Both the position numbers and the translations under genes were made by a program. A stretch of DNA of 64,000 bases from Clostridia bacterium (GTDB taxonomy: Bacteria; Acidobacteriota; Terriglobia; Terriglobales; Acidobacteriaceae): NCBI GenBank assembly GCA_035561135.1, contig DATMYA010000030.1, positions 32,839-96,838 on the forward strand, in the 5' to 3' direction. The notes beneath the pieces were generated by a model. It was not told the DNA's origin. It saw nothing but the letters and a program-made list of their open reading frames with translations, and made no database searches. Below, in pieces: positions 19,752 through 28,381 of the stretch (the first letter of the stretch is position 1; each line of letters starts with the position of its first letter).

Positions 19752-20357
19752 CTAAACTTTGTCGCCGTCTTCCGGCTTCTCTTGCCGCTTCTGCTCGTCG
19801 CGGCTCAGCGGAGCATCCAGTTCCAGCATTCCACCCGGCAGTTGCATCACAACTCGCTTGCCGGGCACGTCAACGGCTTTTGTAAACGCCTCGACGAAAG
19901 GAATCAGATACTCTTTGCGGCCTTCCTTTACGACGAGTAACGGGGCTTCTCCGGCACCAAAGTTCACGTCGTCGATGGCGCCCAGCCGCCGTTCGCCACC
20001 GCTTTCAACTACCAATACCGCGCAGCCGACAAGGTCGCTGACGTAAACCGCGCCCTCTTCCAACTCGGCGCGCTGTTCGCGTGGAATCTGTATCTCCCAC
20101 CCGATGAGCTTTTCGGCATCTTCGATCGAGTCGATGCCTGCAAACTTGAAGATCATGCCGCCCTTGTGGGGCCAGAAATCTTCCAGGCGTAATTCGCGCC
20201 GCTCGCCGCGTCCACCGAGGGCGCTCAACTCGCGCCGATCTTCAAAGCGTTCCGGGAAGTCGGTGAACAACTGCGCTGCCAGTTCGCCGTGCCGCCCTTG
20301 CGTCTTCACCACTTTCGCAAGGGTGATGTACTCGGGGCTGCCTGAAAGTCCGCTCAC
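19752..20357 (-). CDS. rimM: 16S rRNA processing protein RimM
   Basis: An assembly factor for the 30S head that binds S19. The N-terminal RimM beta-barrel (ITLAKVVKTQGRHGELAAQLFTDFPERF) and the C-terminal PRC-barrel (YVSDLVGCAVLVVESGGERRLGAIDDVNFGAGEAPLLVV) are both present. The length of 201 residues includes a charged C-terminal tail (SRDEQKRQEKPEDGDK). It lies upstream of trmD in the same operon. Confidence 0.95.
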   Translation of the reverse strand: MSGLSGSPEYITLAKVVKTQGRHGELAAQLFTDFPERFEDRRELSALGGRGERRELRLEDFWPHKGGMIFKFAGIDSIEDAEKLIGWEIQIPREQRAELEEGAVYVSDLVGCAVLVVESGGERRLGAIDDVNFGAGEAPLLVVKEGRKEYLIPFVEAFTKAVDVPGKRVVMQLPGGMLELDAPLSRDEQKRQEKPEDGDKV

Positions 20358-20379
20358 GTTCTTGCCTCGTGCCGGACGG

Positions 20380-20634
20380 CTACTCGACGATGTCCAGGCT
20401 GTAGCGCTTGTATGCCTTCGACCCAGCCGCGTTCAGGATGGCGCGCAGGCATCTCGCCGTGCGCCCCGCCCTGCCAATCACTCTCCCGAGATCGGAAGAC
20501 GCGACCCGAAGGCTGACCTCCACGGTGTCGCCATGCTCCGAAGCTTCTACCGTGACCTGGTCGGGAGCATCAACAAGCGCCTTTGCCAGCGTCTCGGTCA
20601 ATGCGCGAACGTCACCTGCGTAAGTCGATGCCAT
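20380..20634 (-). CDS. khpA: KH-domain RNA-binding protein KhpA
   Basis: An 84-residue KH protein. The GxxG loop appears as GRVIGRAGRTARCLRAIL. In other bacteria KhpA works with KhpB in RNA-based control of cell division and envelope genes. The ATG at 20634 (MASTYAGDVRAL) is chosen because the extra 24 codons upstream overlap the rpsP 3' end and lack similarity. It is located between rpsP and rimM, its usual neighbourhood. Confidence 0.9.
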   Translation of the reverse strand: MASTYAGDVRALTETLAKALVDAPDQVTVEASEHGDTVEVSLRVASSDLGRVIGRAGRTARCLRAILNAAGSKAYKRYSLDIVE

Positions 20635-20668
20635 AGCGATCCTCTGGAACGAAAGCGCTCTCGCGCAA

Positions 20669-20923
20669 TTACGCTGCGGTGGTCGGGGCTGCTGCGGACT
20701 TCGCAACCAGCTTGTTCACTGTGTCGCTCATGCGGGCGCCCTTCGACACCCAGTAATCGACGCGGTCGCGCTTCAGATCAATGGTCGCCGGGTTCGTGCG
20801 CGGGTTATAAATGCCCACGACTTCCAAAGAACGGCCATCACGGGCGCGATCTTTCTCAATGACCACAATGCGGTAAACAGGCTGCTTGGGCGCGCCACGG
20901 CGCGACAGACGAATCATCAACAC
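20669..20923 (-). CDS. rpsP: 30S ribosomal protein S16
   Basis: An 84-residue S16 with the signature MIRLSRRGAPKQPVYRIVV and the NPRTNPATIDL segment. It is the first gene of the rpsP-khpA-rimM-trmD-rplS operon; a long leader lies upstream. The extra leading residues (ML) before MIRLSR make the exact start ambiguous by two codons. Confidence 0.97.
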   Translation of the reverse strand: MLMIRLSRRGAPKQPVYRIVVIEKDRARDGRSLEVVGIYNPRTNPATIDLKRDRVDYWVSKGARMSDTVNKLVAKSAAAPTTAA

Positions 20924-21122
20924 AGGAACAATTCCTTTCGTGAACGGGTCCCGCTCAGGGACAAAACTCCGCAGAGCAATCGCACACCACGGCGGCCATT
21001 CAGGCAGGCGGACCGATCATCCGCTCGCCTGACCGGCGCACTTAACGCGGTCAGGAGCCTTTATGGAATAACCACAGGCTGGCCCGGAACAACTCACCGG
21101 GTGACACTGGTGGCAAACGCTT

Positions 21123-21151
21123 ATTATTGCGTAAGTTGCGGGAATCCGCAA
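21123..21151 (-). promoter_or_regulatory. Weak candidate promoter for the rpsP operon
   Basis: On the minus strand, TTGCGG and AATAAT are separated by 17 bp. The -35 match is poor and the leader to rpsP would be about 190 nt, so this is only a candidate. Confidence 0.3.
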
Positions 21152-21313
21152 CCTCACAACGCTTTCTCGCCCTTACCTGGGCAGCAATCCGCGCCCGTCT
21201 AGCATACCGCAGGCACTAAATCATGGGAAGCACGACTCGATGCCTCCCAATCAGACAACTCTGAAAATGCAAGAGGCTGCAGTATCCCGCAGCTTCAGAC
21301 TGCCGACACAACT

Positions 21314-21442
21314 AGAGCGTCAGTCGACCGGAACGCCAAAGACGCGAAGTGGAGACACCTTGTGTTTCGAGTGCGGCGGAACACAAGGTGGTTCGACAAC
21401 GCGCCCAAAAAACGGCACTACGCTCACCATGACGCGTGTTCT
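21314..21442 (-). repeat. Interspersed repeat family R1, copy B
   Basis: Read on the minus strand it starts AGAACACGCGTCATGGTGAG and ends CGGTCGACTGACGCTCT, matching 16561-16667 with a small central insertion. The internal hairpin arms CCTTGTGTT/AACACAAGG (21358-21366/21380-21388) are perfect here. Confidence 0.75.
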
Positions 21443-21511
21443 GAATTGGTTTGGGCGGCGATCCCGGCTGCTGGACGCAGCAGCTTTTCTCTATGACAGT
21501 TCTGCTTCGGC

Positions 21512-22876
21512 TTACATGCCTGGCATCTTCATTCCTGCCATACGCTTCGCAAAACTCGGCTTGCTCATGGTTTTGAACATCTTGCGCATCTGGGCGTACT
21601 GACGGAGCAGGTGGTTTACTTCTTGCACGCTCGTGCCGGAGCCGCGTGCAATGCGCTTACGGCGTGAGCCGTTGATGGCCTCGTGATGCTCGCGTTCCCA
21701 GGACGTCATGGAGTTGATGATCGCCTCCACGCGAACCAGTTCCTTCTCGTCAACCTTGTCCGCCACTTGCTGCATGTTGGCGAATGGACCGATTTTCGGC
21801 AGCATGCCGATGATGCTCGACAGCGATCCCATCTTCTTTACCTGCCGCAACTGATCGCGGAAGTCTTCGAGTGAGAAGCCGTCGCCACTCAGCGCCTTCT
21901 TCGCGAACTCCTCGGACTTCTTCTTGTCGATCTTTTCTTCGGCGCGTTCGATCAGCGAAAGGATGTCGCCCATGCCGAGAATCCGGCCGACGATGCGGTC
22001 CGGGTGGAAAGGCTCCAGAGCGTCGTACTTTTCGCCGATGCCGATGAACTTGATTGGCTGGCCCGTCACGCTGCGAATGGAGAGCGCCGCGCCGCCCCGC
22101 GCATCACCGTCCATCTTGGTGAGTACCACGCCAGTGAGCGAAAGCTTCTTGTGGAACTCATCGGCCGAACGCACGGCGTCCTGTCCGGTCATTGAGTCGG
22201 CGATGAAAAGGATTTCCTGAGGATTGAGCAGCGACTTCAGCGACTGCATCTCTTCCATCAGTTGTTCGTCGATGTGCAGACGGCCGGCGGTATCGACGAT
22301 CAGCACGTCACAACCATTGTTGACGGCTTCACGCCGCGCTTCTTTCGCCAGGCGCTCGACGGTCGCCGTGTTCGCCTCTTCGACTTTGCCTTCGTAAATT
22401 TTCGCGCCAATCGCCTTGGCGACCACGCTCAATTGCTCGCGCGCTGCCGGGCGATAGACGTCCACAGAAACCAGCATCGGGCGGTGTCCGCCCTTTTTCA
22501 GCCACGCGGCTAGCTTGCCGGATGTCGTCGTCTTGCCGGAACCTTGCAAGCCCGCCATCAACACGACGGTGGGTGGCTGGGAAGCGAACTTCAGCTTTGC
22601 AGTGTCGCGACCGAGTACCGCGACCAGTTCGTCACGAACGATCTTCACAACCTGCTCGCCGGGCGAGAGCGCGGTCATGACTTCCTGGCCCATCGCCTTC
22701 TCGCGAATGCGATCGATCAGTTCCTTGACGACTTTGAAATTGACGTCGGCTTCAAGCAGCGCCATGCGAATTTCCCGCAGGGCTTCATCCATGTTCTCCT
22801 CGGTCAGCGTTCCCTGGCCGCGAAGGCTCTTGAATGTACGTTGCAGTTTTTCGGTAAGGTTCTCAAACATCTGCAT
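21512..22876 (-). CDS. ffh: Signal recognition particle protein Ffh
   Basis: An SRP54 GTPase that targets membrane proteins to the translocon. N domain, G domain with GLQGSGKTTTSGKLA (G1), DTAGRLHIDEQ (G3) and TKMDGDARGGAAL (G4), then the methionine-rich M domain ending KMFKTMSKPSFAKRMAGMKMPGM. The length of 454 residues is typical. The ATG at 22876 (MQMFENL) or the one two codons later could initiate. Confidence 0.97.
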   Translation of the reverse strand: MQMFENLTEKLQRTFKSLRGQGTLTEENMDEALREIRMALLEADVNFKVVKELIDRIREKAMGQEVMTALSPGEQVVKIVRDELVAVLGRDTAKLKFASQPPTVVLMAGLQGSGKTTTSGKLAAWLKKGGHRPMLVSVDVYRPAAREQLSVVAKAIGAKIYEGKVEEANTATVERLAKEARREAVNNGCDVLIVDTAGRLHIDEQLMEEMQSLKSLLNPQEILFIADSMTGQDAVRSADEFHKKLSLTGVVLTKMDGDARGGAALSIRSVTGQPIKFIGIGEKYDALEPFHPDRIVGRILGMGDILSLIERAEEKIDKKKSEEFAKKALSGDGFSLEDFRDQLRQVKKMGSLSSIIGMLPKIGPFANMQQVADKVDEKELVRVEAIINSMTSWEREHHEAINGSRRKRIARGSGTSVQEVNHLLRQYAQMRKMFKTMSKPSFAKRMAGMKMPGM

Positions 22877-23031
22877 GGAAAAATCCAGTGTTGCTCAGAA
22901 GAATGGATGCCGCAGCACGCTAAACGGCTGCGACGAAAGTTAAAAGAGAGAATAACACGCGGAAAACAGGGGCAAGCAAGCCCGGAGCGCCGGAGAGCCA
23001 GCCAGTCAAACGACAGGGAAGATCGGGAGAC

Positions 23032-24036
23032 TCACGGCCCATTTTCGGTCGCGAAGACTTCGCGTGCTGCCCGCACGGTATTCGCGTGGATTTCGACCGT
23101 GTCTTCCAGGCGAACCGCGTATCCGCCCGCAAGGGTCACCATCACCGGCACGCCGTGATTTTTTGCTGTTGCGAATACCAACTGATCGCGATGCTTAAGC
23201 CCTTCTGAGGTGAGTGCCAGCCCGCCGAGCTGGTCTTCGCGATAGGGGTCCGCCCCGGCGACGTAGCACAGTAACTCAGGCTCGAATTGCTGCAACCCCC
23301 GAGTTAGAGCCTTCTCCAGCCATTCAAGGTACTCGCCGTCGTCCGTGCCGTCCGGCAAGTTCACGTCGATGGATGAAGGTGGCTTCCATGCGGGGTAGTT
23401 GTTCTCCTGGTGCAGAGAGATGGTGAAGACATCCTTCGATTCGCTGTGCGCCATGTGCGCCGGATTTCGAGGCGCTGTCAGCAACGCCGACCATGCTTGC
23501 GGAGGCGGAAACGGTTCCTGATGTCCTCCGAAGATGGCGGCCGTTCCATTTCCCTGATGCACATCGCAGTCGACGGTCATGGCGCGGGCAATGCGACCCT
23601 GCCGCTGCATCTTGCGGATTGCAATCGCGATGTCGTTGATGACGCAGAAGCCTTCGCCGTGGTCGATGAATGCATGATGAAAGCCGCCGCCCAGGTTTAT
23701 GCAGACGCCATCGCGCAGCGCGTAATCGGCCGTAAGAATGGTTCCGCCCGCATGAAGCCAGAAGGTCTGCACGAGTTCAGGACTGTAGGGAACTTCCAAC
23801 TCGAGCTCTTCGCGCGCGGATAACAAACCCGTCTTCAACTTGCTTACGTACATCGGAGCGTGTACCAGCAGGACATCCTCGTCCGTGGCAGGTCGCGGCG
23901 CAACAATGTCATCCTCCGACGCAATCCCATGCTCCAACAAAAATCTGTGTGCGAGCCGATACTTATTCGCCGGGAAGACGTGCTTGCCGATCGGGAGGTT
24001 GTAGCCGTCGCTGTAGACGAGTTTGAAAGGGAGCAT
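23032..24036 (-). CDS. Histone deacetylase/acetoin-utilisation (AcuC-like) family hydrolase
   Basis: A zinc-dependent deacetylase fold of about 334 residues. The active-site features are readable: INLGGGFHHAF (the HH pair), VDCDVHQGNGTA (Asp and His metal ligands) and CYVAGADPYREDQLGGLALT with the second Asp. Bacterial members deacetylate acetyl-lysine (AcuC acts on acetyl-CoA synthetase) or polyamines. I start at the ATG at 24036 (MLPFKLVYSDGYN); an ATG ten codons earlier (24066) is also open. Substrate unknown. Confidence 0.87.
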   Translation of the reverse strand: MLPFKLVYSDGYNLPIGKHVFPANKYRLAHRFLLEHGIASEDDIVAPRPATDEDVLLVHAPMYVSKLKTGLLSAREELELEVPYSPELVQTFWLHAGGTILTADYALRDGVCINLGGGFHHAFIDHGEGFCVINDIAIAIRKMQRQGRIARAMTVDCDVHQGNGTAAIFGGHQEPFPPPQAWSALLTAPRNPAHMAHSESKDVFTISLHQENNYPAWKPPSSIDVNLPDGTDDGEYLEWLEKALTRGLQQFEPELLCYVAGADPYREDQLGGLALTSEGLKHRDQLVFATAKNHGVPVMVTLAGGYAVRLEDTVEIHANTVRAAREVFATENGP

Positions 24037-24190
24037 GTCCGTTCGGGAGGTTACGAGTGCGCTCAACCAGTGAAAGCATTGTCGAGAATTCCAGTCGCGA
24101 ACGCAACTATTCGGCGGACGCGCGGTTATAAGCAGTACTGATGTTTTCGCTGTCCGGATTTGCAGAGCATTCAGAACTTGAGGAGGAACT

Positions 24191-24724
24191 ATGAATCGTC
24201 GTCAACTGGTGGTACTCGTCTGCGTCACGCTGGTGCTTGGTCTCGCCACGGTGGCCTTTGCCGGTCAGGGTCAACGCCAACGAGGGATGAAGGGTATGCA
24301 TGGAGGTATGCAGGGTGGCTTTGGGATGGGTATGCACGGGCGGATGCTGGACCAGATGGCCACACGCCTGAAACTCACGCCGGATCAGGAGCAGCGCGTG
24401 CGGCAACTTGCACGTGATCGCGCAAAGCAGAGCATGAGCGAAGCAGAAAGTTCGCGCGCCGCCAGACATGCACTTATGAAGGAAGTTTTCTCTGAGCAGC
24501 CGAACCAGGCTGAGATTCAGAAACAGGTCGCCTTCCTGCAACAGCACTCTGCCAAAACGATCAACGACTTCGTCTCCAGCGGGATCGAGATGAACAAAGT
24601 TCTCACACCTGAGCAGCGCGCCGAAATGCAAAAGATGCTCGACGAAAACCAGCAGGTCACCGAGCGTAGGCGCGAACGCATGCGCCAGCGCATGACGCGA
24701 CAGCCGGCTCCTGCAAACAAGTAA
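24191..24724 (+). CDS. Spy/CpxP-like periplasmic protein (LTXXQ motif)
   Basis: A 177-residue exported protein with GAGGAGGAACT before the ATG and a signal peptide ending AFA. A Met/Gly/His-rich linker (GMKGMHGGMQGGFGMGMHG) could bind copper or other metal. Two LTP(D/E)Q motifs (LTPDQEQR and LTPEQRAE) define the Spy/CpxP fold, an all-helical periplasmic chaperone or heavy-metal sensor. The C-terminus is basic. No two-component system is adjacent. The function as a chaperone versus metal sensor is not resolved. Confidence 0.8.
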   Translation: MNRRQLVVLVCVTLVLGLATVAFAGQGQRQRGMKGMHGGMQGGFGMGMHGRMLDQMATRLKLTPDQEQRVRQLARDRAKQSMSEAESSRAARHALMKEVFSEQPNQAEIQKQVAFLQQHSAKTINDFVSSGIEMNKVLTPEQRAEMQKMLDENQQVTERRRERMRQRMTRQPAPANK

Positions 24725-24866
24725 ATGTTTGTGAACTACGCGGCGTGTAAGAGGCCGTCCTGAGCGGATTCGGGGCGGCTTCTAGCGGTTGTTGACCTCA
24801 TTCATTATGCTGAGACGGCGATGTGGCGCGCGATGCGGATTGCTAGCTCAAAAGCGCGTTCCGGAC

Positions 24867-25403
24867 TTATAGCGAAGCTGAGACGGCGCTCGTCTGTTTG
24901 GGGTGATTCACGCTGACGAAGTACACCACGCGTTCGGTCAGGCTCTCGTAACGATCGACGATTCCAGCCCGATGGAAATCGAATTGTGGGAACCTGATGC
25001 CTATGTACAACCTGGTCATTCCGAGTAGCGCATGCATACGAAGTTGCAGAGCGCTGTTCACCAGTTCTTGCGCAACGGCGGCAACAACCGGGTCAGGGCT
25101 GGTACGGCCCGATTCGGCCATCCGGAGAAGAATGCCCGCATTGCGGGCGACGATCTTCACATATTCCAATGCCGCCTGCCGTCGTGCGCGATGCACGCGG
25201 CGGAAGTCTACAGCAGGAAGTTGCGCTTTGAGATAACTGTCCTCCTGCGGGCTTATAAGGTTACGGAATGCTGCCAGGTCGATTGCTGTTGTTAGTTTTC
25301 GCAGTTCTTCCGGCGTAGTTGCGCGCGGACCGCCGCCACGGGCGGCGTGAATCAAGAACAGCAGCGCCGCGGCGGTGACCAGCAGAACTATGGCAGTACT
25401 CAC
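24867..25403 (-). CDS. Membrane-anchored protein, function unknown
   Basis: A 178-residue protein with one N-terminal hydrophobic segment (STAIVLLVTAAALLFLIHAA), followed by a mostly helical cytoplasmic-like part rich in R, A and E. The GTG start at 25403 overlaps the stop of the upstream membrane gene by 4 bp (GTGA), indicating translational coupling and a shared function. I do not recognise the family. Confidence 0.6.
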   Translation of the reverse strand: MSTAIVLLVTAAALLFLIHAARGGGPRATTPEELRKLTTAIDLAAFRNLISPQEDSYLKAQLPAVDFRRVHRARRQAALEYVKIVARNAGILLRMAESGRTSPDPVVAAVAQELVNSALQLRMHALLGMTRLYIGIRFPQFDFHRAGIVDRYESLTERVVYFVSVNHPKQTSAVSASL

Positions 25404-26155
25404 TTGTTCAGCATCTCCGATAAAGCGGCGTCCCACTCCTCGATGCGCAGTGCGGGAATGGTACTCGTTGCTGCCTGTGTTTTCTCCGGTATTACAACCG
25501 CGACCAGCCAAATCGATGATGCTGCCACCGCGCCGAAGATATCGAGAATGGTCAATATGTACTCGTAACGCCTGCCGACGGATGCGACAAGCGTGACCAT
25601 TGTGAGGGTTGCCGCACTCATGATTGCCAATCCAACGGCGATGCCTCTGTCATACTGCGTCATCTTGAGGCCAAAAGAGTAGACAATCATAAACAGCGCC
25701 AGCAGGGCCCCGAGTTGCACGATCATAAAACTGCGTTCTGCACTCATAAGGATGAAGGGCAGTCTGGATATGTCTTTGTTAGGGCCGAATACGACCATCG
25801 CGTAACTCAGTAACGAAAAGACCGCGCCGGCGATCACGAGCGTGCGCGCCACCACAGTTCGAACGACTGGGTACATCGTCTGCAGGCGACCATACATCTC
25901 CAGGATGATCCACCCATTCAAGAAGATCAGAACCGTTTCTGAGAACCAGTATGTGTAGAAATAAACGGCGTAGTGTTTCTGTACGCCCCATAACGTGAGA
26001 TCGATCAACGTCCCGGCCAGGGTATACGTCGAAAATGCCGGTAAGACTCGATACAACTTCTTGCGAAAAATGACCGCCGAGAGAATACCCTCGAGCAGTA
26101 TTCCGGACAGCCAGAGCAGGCGCACGATTGATGTATTCATTACCATGGAAGGCAT
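25400..26155 (-). CDS. Polytopic membrane protein, function unknown
   Basis: A 251-residue integral membrane protein with about seven hydrophobic segments (LLWLSGILLEGILSAVIF, TLVIAGAVFSLLSYAMVVFG, SSIWLVAVVIP and others) and a short soluble C-tail. The start could be the ATG at 26155 or at 26140 (MNTSIVRLLW); neither has a good ribosome-binding site. It is coupled by 4-bp overlap to the downstream gene. The family resembles conserved acidobacterial hypothetical membrane proteins; no motif identifies a function. Confidence 0.65.
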   Translation of the reverse strand: MPSMVMNTSIVRLLWLSGILLEGILSAVIFRKKLYRVLPAFSTYTLAGTLIDLTLWGVQKHYAVYFYTYWFSETVLIFLNGWIILEMYGRLQTMYPVVRTVVARTLVIAGAVFSLLSYAMVVFGPNKDISRLPFILMSAERSFMIVQLGALLALFMIVYSFGLKMTQYDRGIAVGLAIMSAATLTMVTLVASVGRRYEYILTILDIFGAVAASSIWLVAVVIPEKTQAATSTIPALRIEEWDAALSEMLNK

Positions 26156-26325
26156 TCAGCATAGCCTTCCATGGTCGGCCGTTCAATCCCGAAGGTGCTA
26201 TTCCACGGTATTTCACCCCAAGTAAATCGCAATCGGTTTTCGCCTAAACACAAACAGTGATACCCTGCACGCGATTCCTTCTGTGGCTGAAAATATTACG
26301 AGTCTGTTCCAGAATCAGAACACCA

Positions 26326-26718
26326 ATGATGTTGCTATCAGCTTTCGAGGATTTCGTTTCCAGGTCACTGGCCGTGATGGGCGGGCCTTTATCACGGCTG
26401 CGCTACGTGTCTTATCTGCGGGATGCATCGGGTAAGTACCGCCATTGGGGATTAGAGCGGACCTACGGAAAAACCACGGCTCAGAGCACCGCGTTACAAG
26501 CCCACCAGCATGCTTTGCTGCACGTACTACGCACGCCGCTAAGAGAATTATTCCGGGAGTTAAGGTCCGCCGATTTTGCCCAGGAACTTCCGCACGATAT
26601 GAAGCTCTTGCTGCCTTGCGAATCCTCCAGAGCTGCCAAGGCTCACCTTAAGTCGGCAGTTCTCGCATTGTCCGCACTGGAGCGTGCGCGGGCGAAAAAC
26701 ACTCGCCCAACCGCATAG
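26326..26718 (+). CDS. Hypothetical protein
   Basis: A 130-residue protein beginning MMLLSAFEDFVSRSLAVMGGPLSRLRYVSYLRDASGKYRHWGLERTYG. The sequence is soluble, with a helical C-terminal half and no recognised domain. It is convergent with the XRE regulator and overlaps its 3' end by 71 bp, so at least one of the two boundaries may be imprecise. The reading frame is open 23 codons upstream without coding character. Confidence 0.5.
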   Translation: MMLLSAFEDFVSRSLAVMGGPLSRLRYVSYLRDASGKYRHWGLERTYGKTTAQSTALQAHQHALLHVLRTPLRELFRELRSADFAQELPHDMKLLLPCESSRAAKAHLKSAVLALSALERARAKNTRPTA

Positions 26719-27457
26719 CAATTCCCACCACTTGCCCGATTACTTCGGCCTCTTGAGGTTGCTTCAAGGTTCGGACCGACTCGGGTGATAACGGATGCGG
26801 CTGCAATATCAGCTTGTCGCCTGCAAGACCGCACCAGCAGCATATAAATCTTTCGCGAGTCTCAACAAAGTAGATGGGCCGCTCGTATTCGGAACGCCAT
26901 ACGCCCTCCTGTACTTTGTTCTTCGTCTCATCGATCTGCACAAAGCAGCCGGGCAGCAGCAGCGGATACATCGTAAAGTCCTCGCTGCCGATGTATCCAT
27001 AGCTGTAGCGGTCGTTTTCGGAGAGCTGCGACAGGTACTGCACTGGCACCATGCCCCATTGTTCGATCATGCGGCCAAGGTTCGCGGTTCGCCGCTGATC
27101 GAACCCGGGGTCCAACGACGTCGGCATTTGCACGATCGTCGCACTCTGTAACGTATTTACCTTGTGCGAACGTGGAGGTTCGGAGACACCCAGATCCGCA
27201 GCCGTAGCGTTTACGTCAACGCCATACCAGCACAGCAGTTCGCGCAAATCGCAGCGATAAATGATGCTAAGGGAGTAGAGCCTGTAGATGCTGGGGACGA
27301 TGCCCTTCGTCTCGATGTCTGACAACCGGCTGAGCGGAATGCCGAATTCATCAAGCTTGTGCAGAGCCGCGATTTTCAGGCTGGCGGCTTCCACATCCCG
27401 GATCGTAAAGCCCAGTCGTTCTCGAAGATTGCGAAGCTGTTGTCCTGCGGTGATCAA
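26648..27457 (-). CDS. XRE-family transcriptional regulator
   Basis: A 269-residue protein. The N-terminus is a Cro/C1-type helix-turn-helix (AGQQLRNLRERLGFTIRDVEAAS...LSRLSDIETKGIVPSIYRLYSLS). The C-terminal half (DFTMYPLLLPGCFVQID, RPIYFVETRERFICCWCGL) has the beta-rich look of an S24/LexA-like peptidase or dimerisation domain. The Ser-Lys dyad cannot be identified with confidence. It could be a stress or phage-type repressor. It lies divergent from the methyltransferase at 27657. Confidence 0.8.
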   Translation of the reverse strand: MITAGQQLRNLRERLGFTIRDVEAASLKIAALHKLDEFGIPLSRLSDIETKGIVPSIYRLYSLSIIYRCDLRELLCWYGVDVNATAADLGVSEPPRSHKVNTLQSATIVQMPTSLDPGFDQRRTANLGRMIEQWGMVPVQYLSQLSENDRYSYGYIGSEDFTMYPLLLPGCFVQIDETKNKVQEGVWRSEYERPIYFVETRERFICCWCGLAGDKLILQPHPLSPESVRTLKQPQEAEVIGQVVGIAMRLGECFSPAHAPVRTMRELPT

Positions 27458-27577
27458 CTTCGCCCCTCTCGTTTTTGCGATGGATTTGGAGGGCAGCTAA
27501 CCTGCGAACCGCTTGTTAGTACGGAAAGGGCCACAGTCTGCAGGATTATCTCTACCAATGTCGCGCGAAACAATATA

Positions 27578-27589
27578 TGACATGCGTCA
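27578..27589. promoter_or_regulatory. Short palindrome between divergent genes
   Basis: TGAC-ATGC-GTCA is a perfect 4-bp-arm inverted repeat, embedded in an A/T-rich patch (ATATGACATGCGTCACACAC) between the divergent XRE regulator and methyltransferase. It might be an operator for the regulator; the evidence is weak. Confidence 0.25.
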
Positions 27590-27656
27590 CACACAGTGGG
27601 TGTGAAAAGACTAAACTGCCCAGGGCTCAGTTTGTGCTGTATAGTGCCAGCGCGCT

Positions 27657-28304
27657 ATGTTGCCCTCAGGCATCTCATATTGTGCGCAGAGTACGCTCGG
27701 AACCGAAAGGAAAGCGAAAGCCTTGCTCAACACATCACGTTCAAGATCGCGCCAGGCACTGCTGTTCGCGCAGAACTTCATCAAGCATCCCAAGATGATC
27801 GGGTCCTTCATTCCGAGTTCGAAATACTTAATCGATCGCCTTCTCGGAAAAGTGGATTGGCAACGCGCCTGCGTCATCGTGGAGTACGGCCCCGGCGTTG
27901 GAACGATTTCCAGGGAAGTTCTGCAACGCATGCGTGGCGATGCGGTACTGATCGTCATTGAGATGAATGAAGACTTCGTCGGATTTCTGCGGCAATCCAT
28001 GCGCGATCCTCGCCTGCGGATCGTACACGGTTCCGCCGTTGACGTGCGCCAGGCGCTTGCATCGCAGGGGCTGGAGGCCGCCGATTACATTATCTCGGGA
28101 ATCCCGTACACCACGTTGCCAGAGCACCTTCGCGAGCAGGTCATGCGGGAAACTCGCGAAGCGCTCGCGCCCGGCGGCGCGTTCCTTGTTTATCAGTTCA
28201 CGCGAGCCGTGCTGCCATATTTGCAAGATACGTTCGATGTTGTCACGGAGGAGTTCGAACCTTTGAACATCCTCCCTGCACAGCTCTTCCATTGTCCCCG
28301 GTAG
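27657..28304 (+). CDS. Class I SAM-dependent methyltransferase (phospholipid N-methyltransferase/KsgA-like)
   Basis: A 215-residue Rossmann methyltransferase. The core motif VEYGPGVGTISREVL (motif I) and an acidic motif II, VIEMNEDF, are clear. HGSAVDV and YIISGIPYTTLP replace the N-P-P-Y of DNA methylases. Similarity to PmtA-type phospholipid N-methyltransferases (FAQNFIKHPKMIGSFIPSS) is suggestive. The start could be the ATG at 27657 or a TTG at 27723 with GGAAAG upstream, which would place the conserved N-terminus near residue 10. Confidence 0.75.
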   Translation: MLPSGISYCAQSTLGTERKAKALLNTSRSRSRQALLFAQNFIKHPKMIGSFIPSSKYLIDRLLGKVDWQRACVIVEYGPGVGTISREVLQRMRGDAVLIVIEMNEDFVGFLRQSMRDPRLRIVHGSAVDVRQALASQGLEAADYIISGIPYTTLPEHLREQVMRETREALAPGGAFLVYQFTRAVLPYLQDTFDVVTEEFEPLNILPAQLFHCPR

Positions 28305-28381
28305 CGCCGTACCCGTGGTAGCGAGCCGCGCGGTTACTTCGGCGCGAACCTTCCGTTAAACTGTCTGCGGAAGCAGCGCCA

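Larger units (their letters stand above)
20924..21511. other. Intergenic region upstream of rpsP
   Basis: A stretch of 588 bp without a gene lies between the rpsP start and the ffh stop, both on the minus strand. The first half must hold the rpsP operon leader. The second half contains repeat R1 copy B (21314-21442) and an imperfect GAGGCTGC/GCAGCTTC hairpin near 21272-21295. I looked for a 4.5S RNA (SRP) gene near ffh and did not see its conserved core. Confidence 0.4.

Noticed and set aside
20924..21511. Possible 4.5S/SRP RNA gene next to ffh
   Set aside because: The conserved GGAAGCAGCC-type core and its hairpin were not found in this gap.
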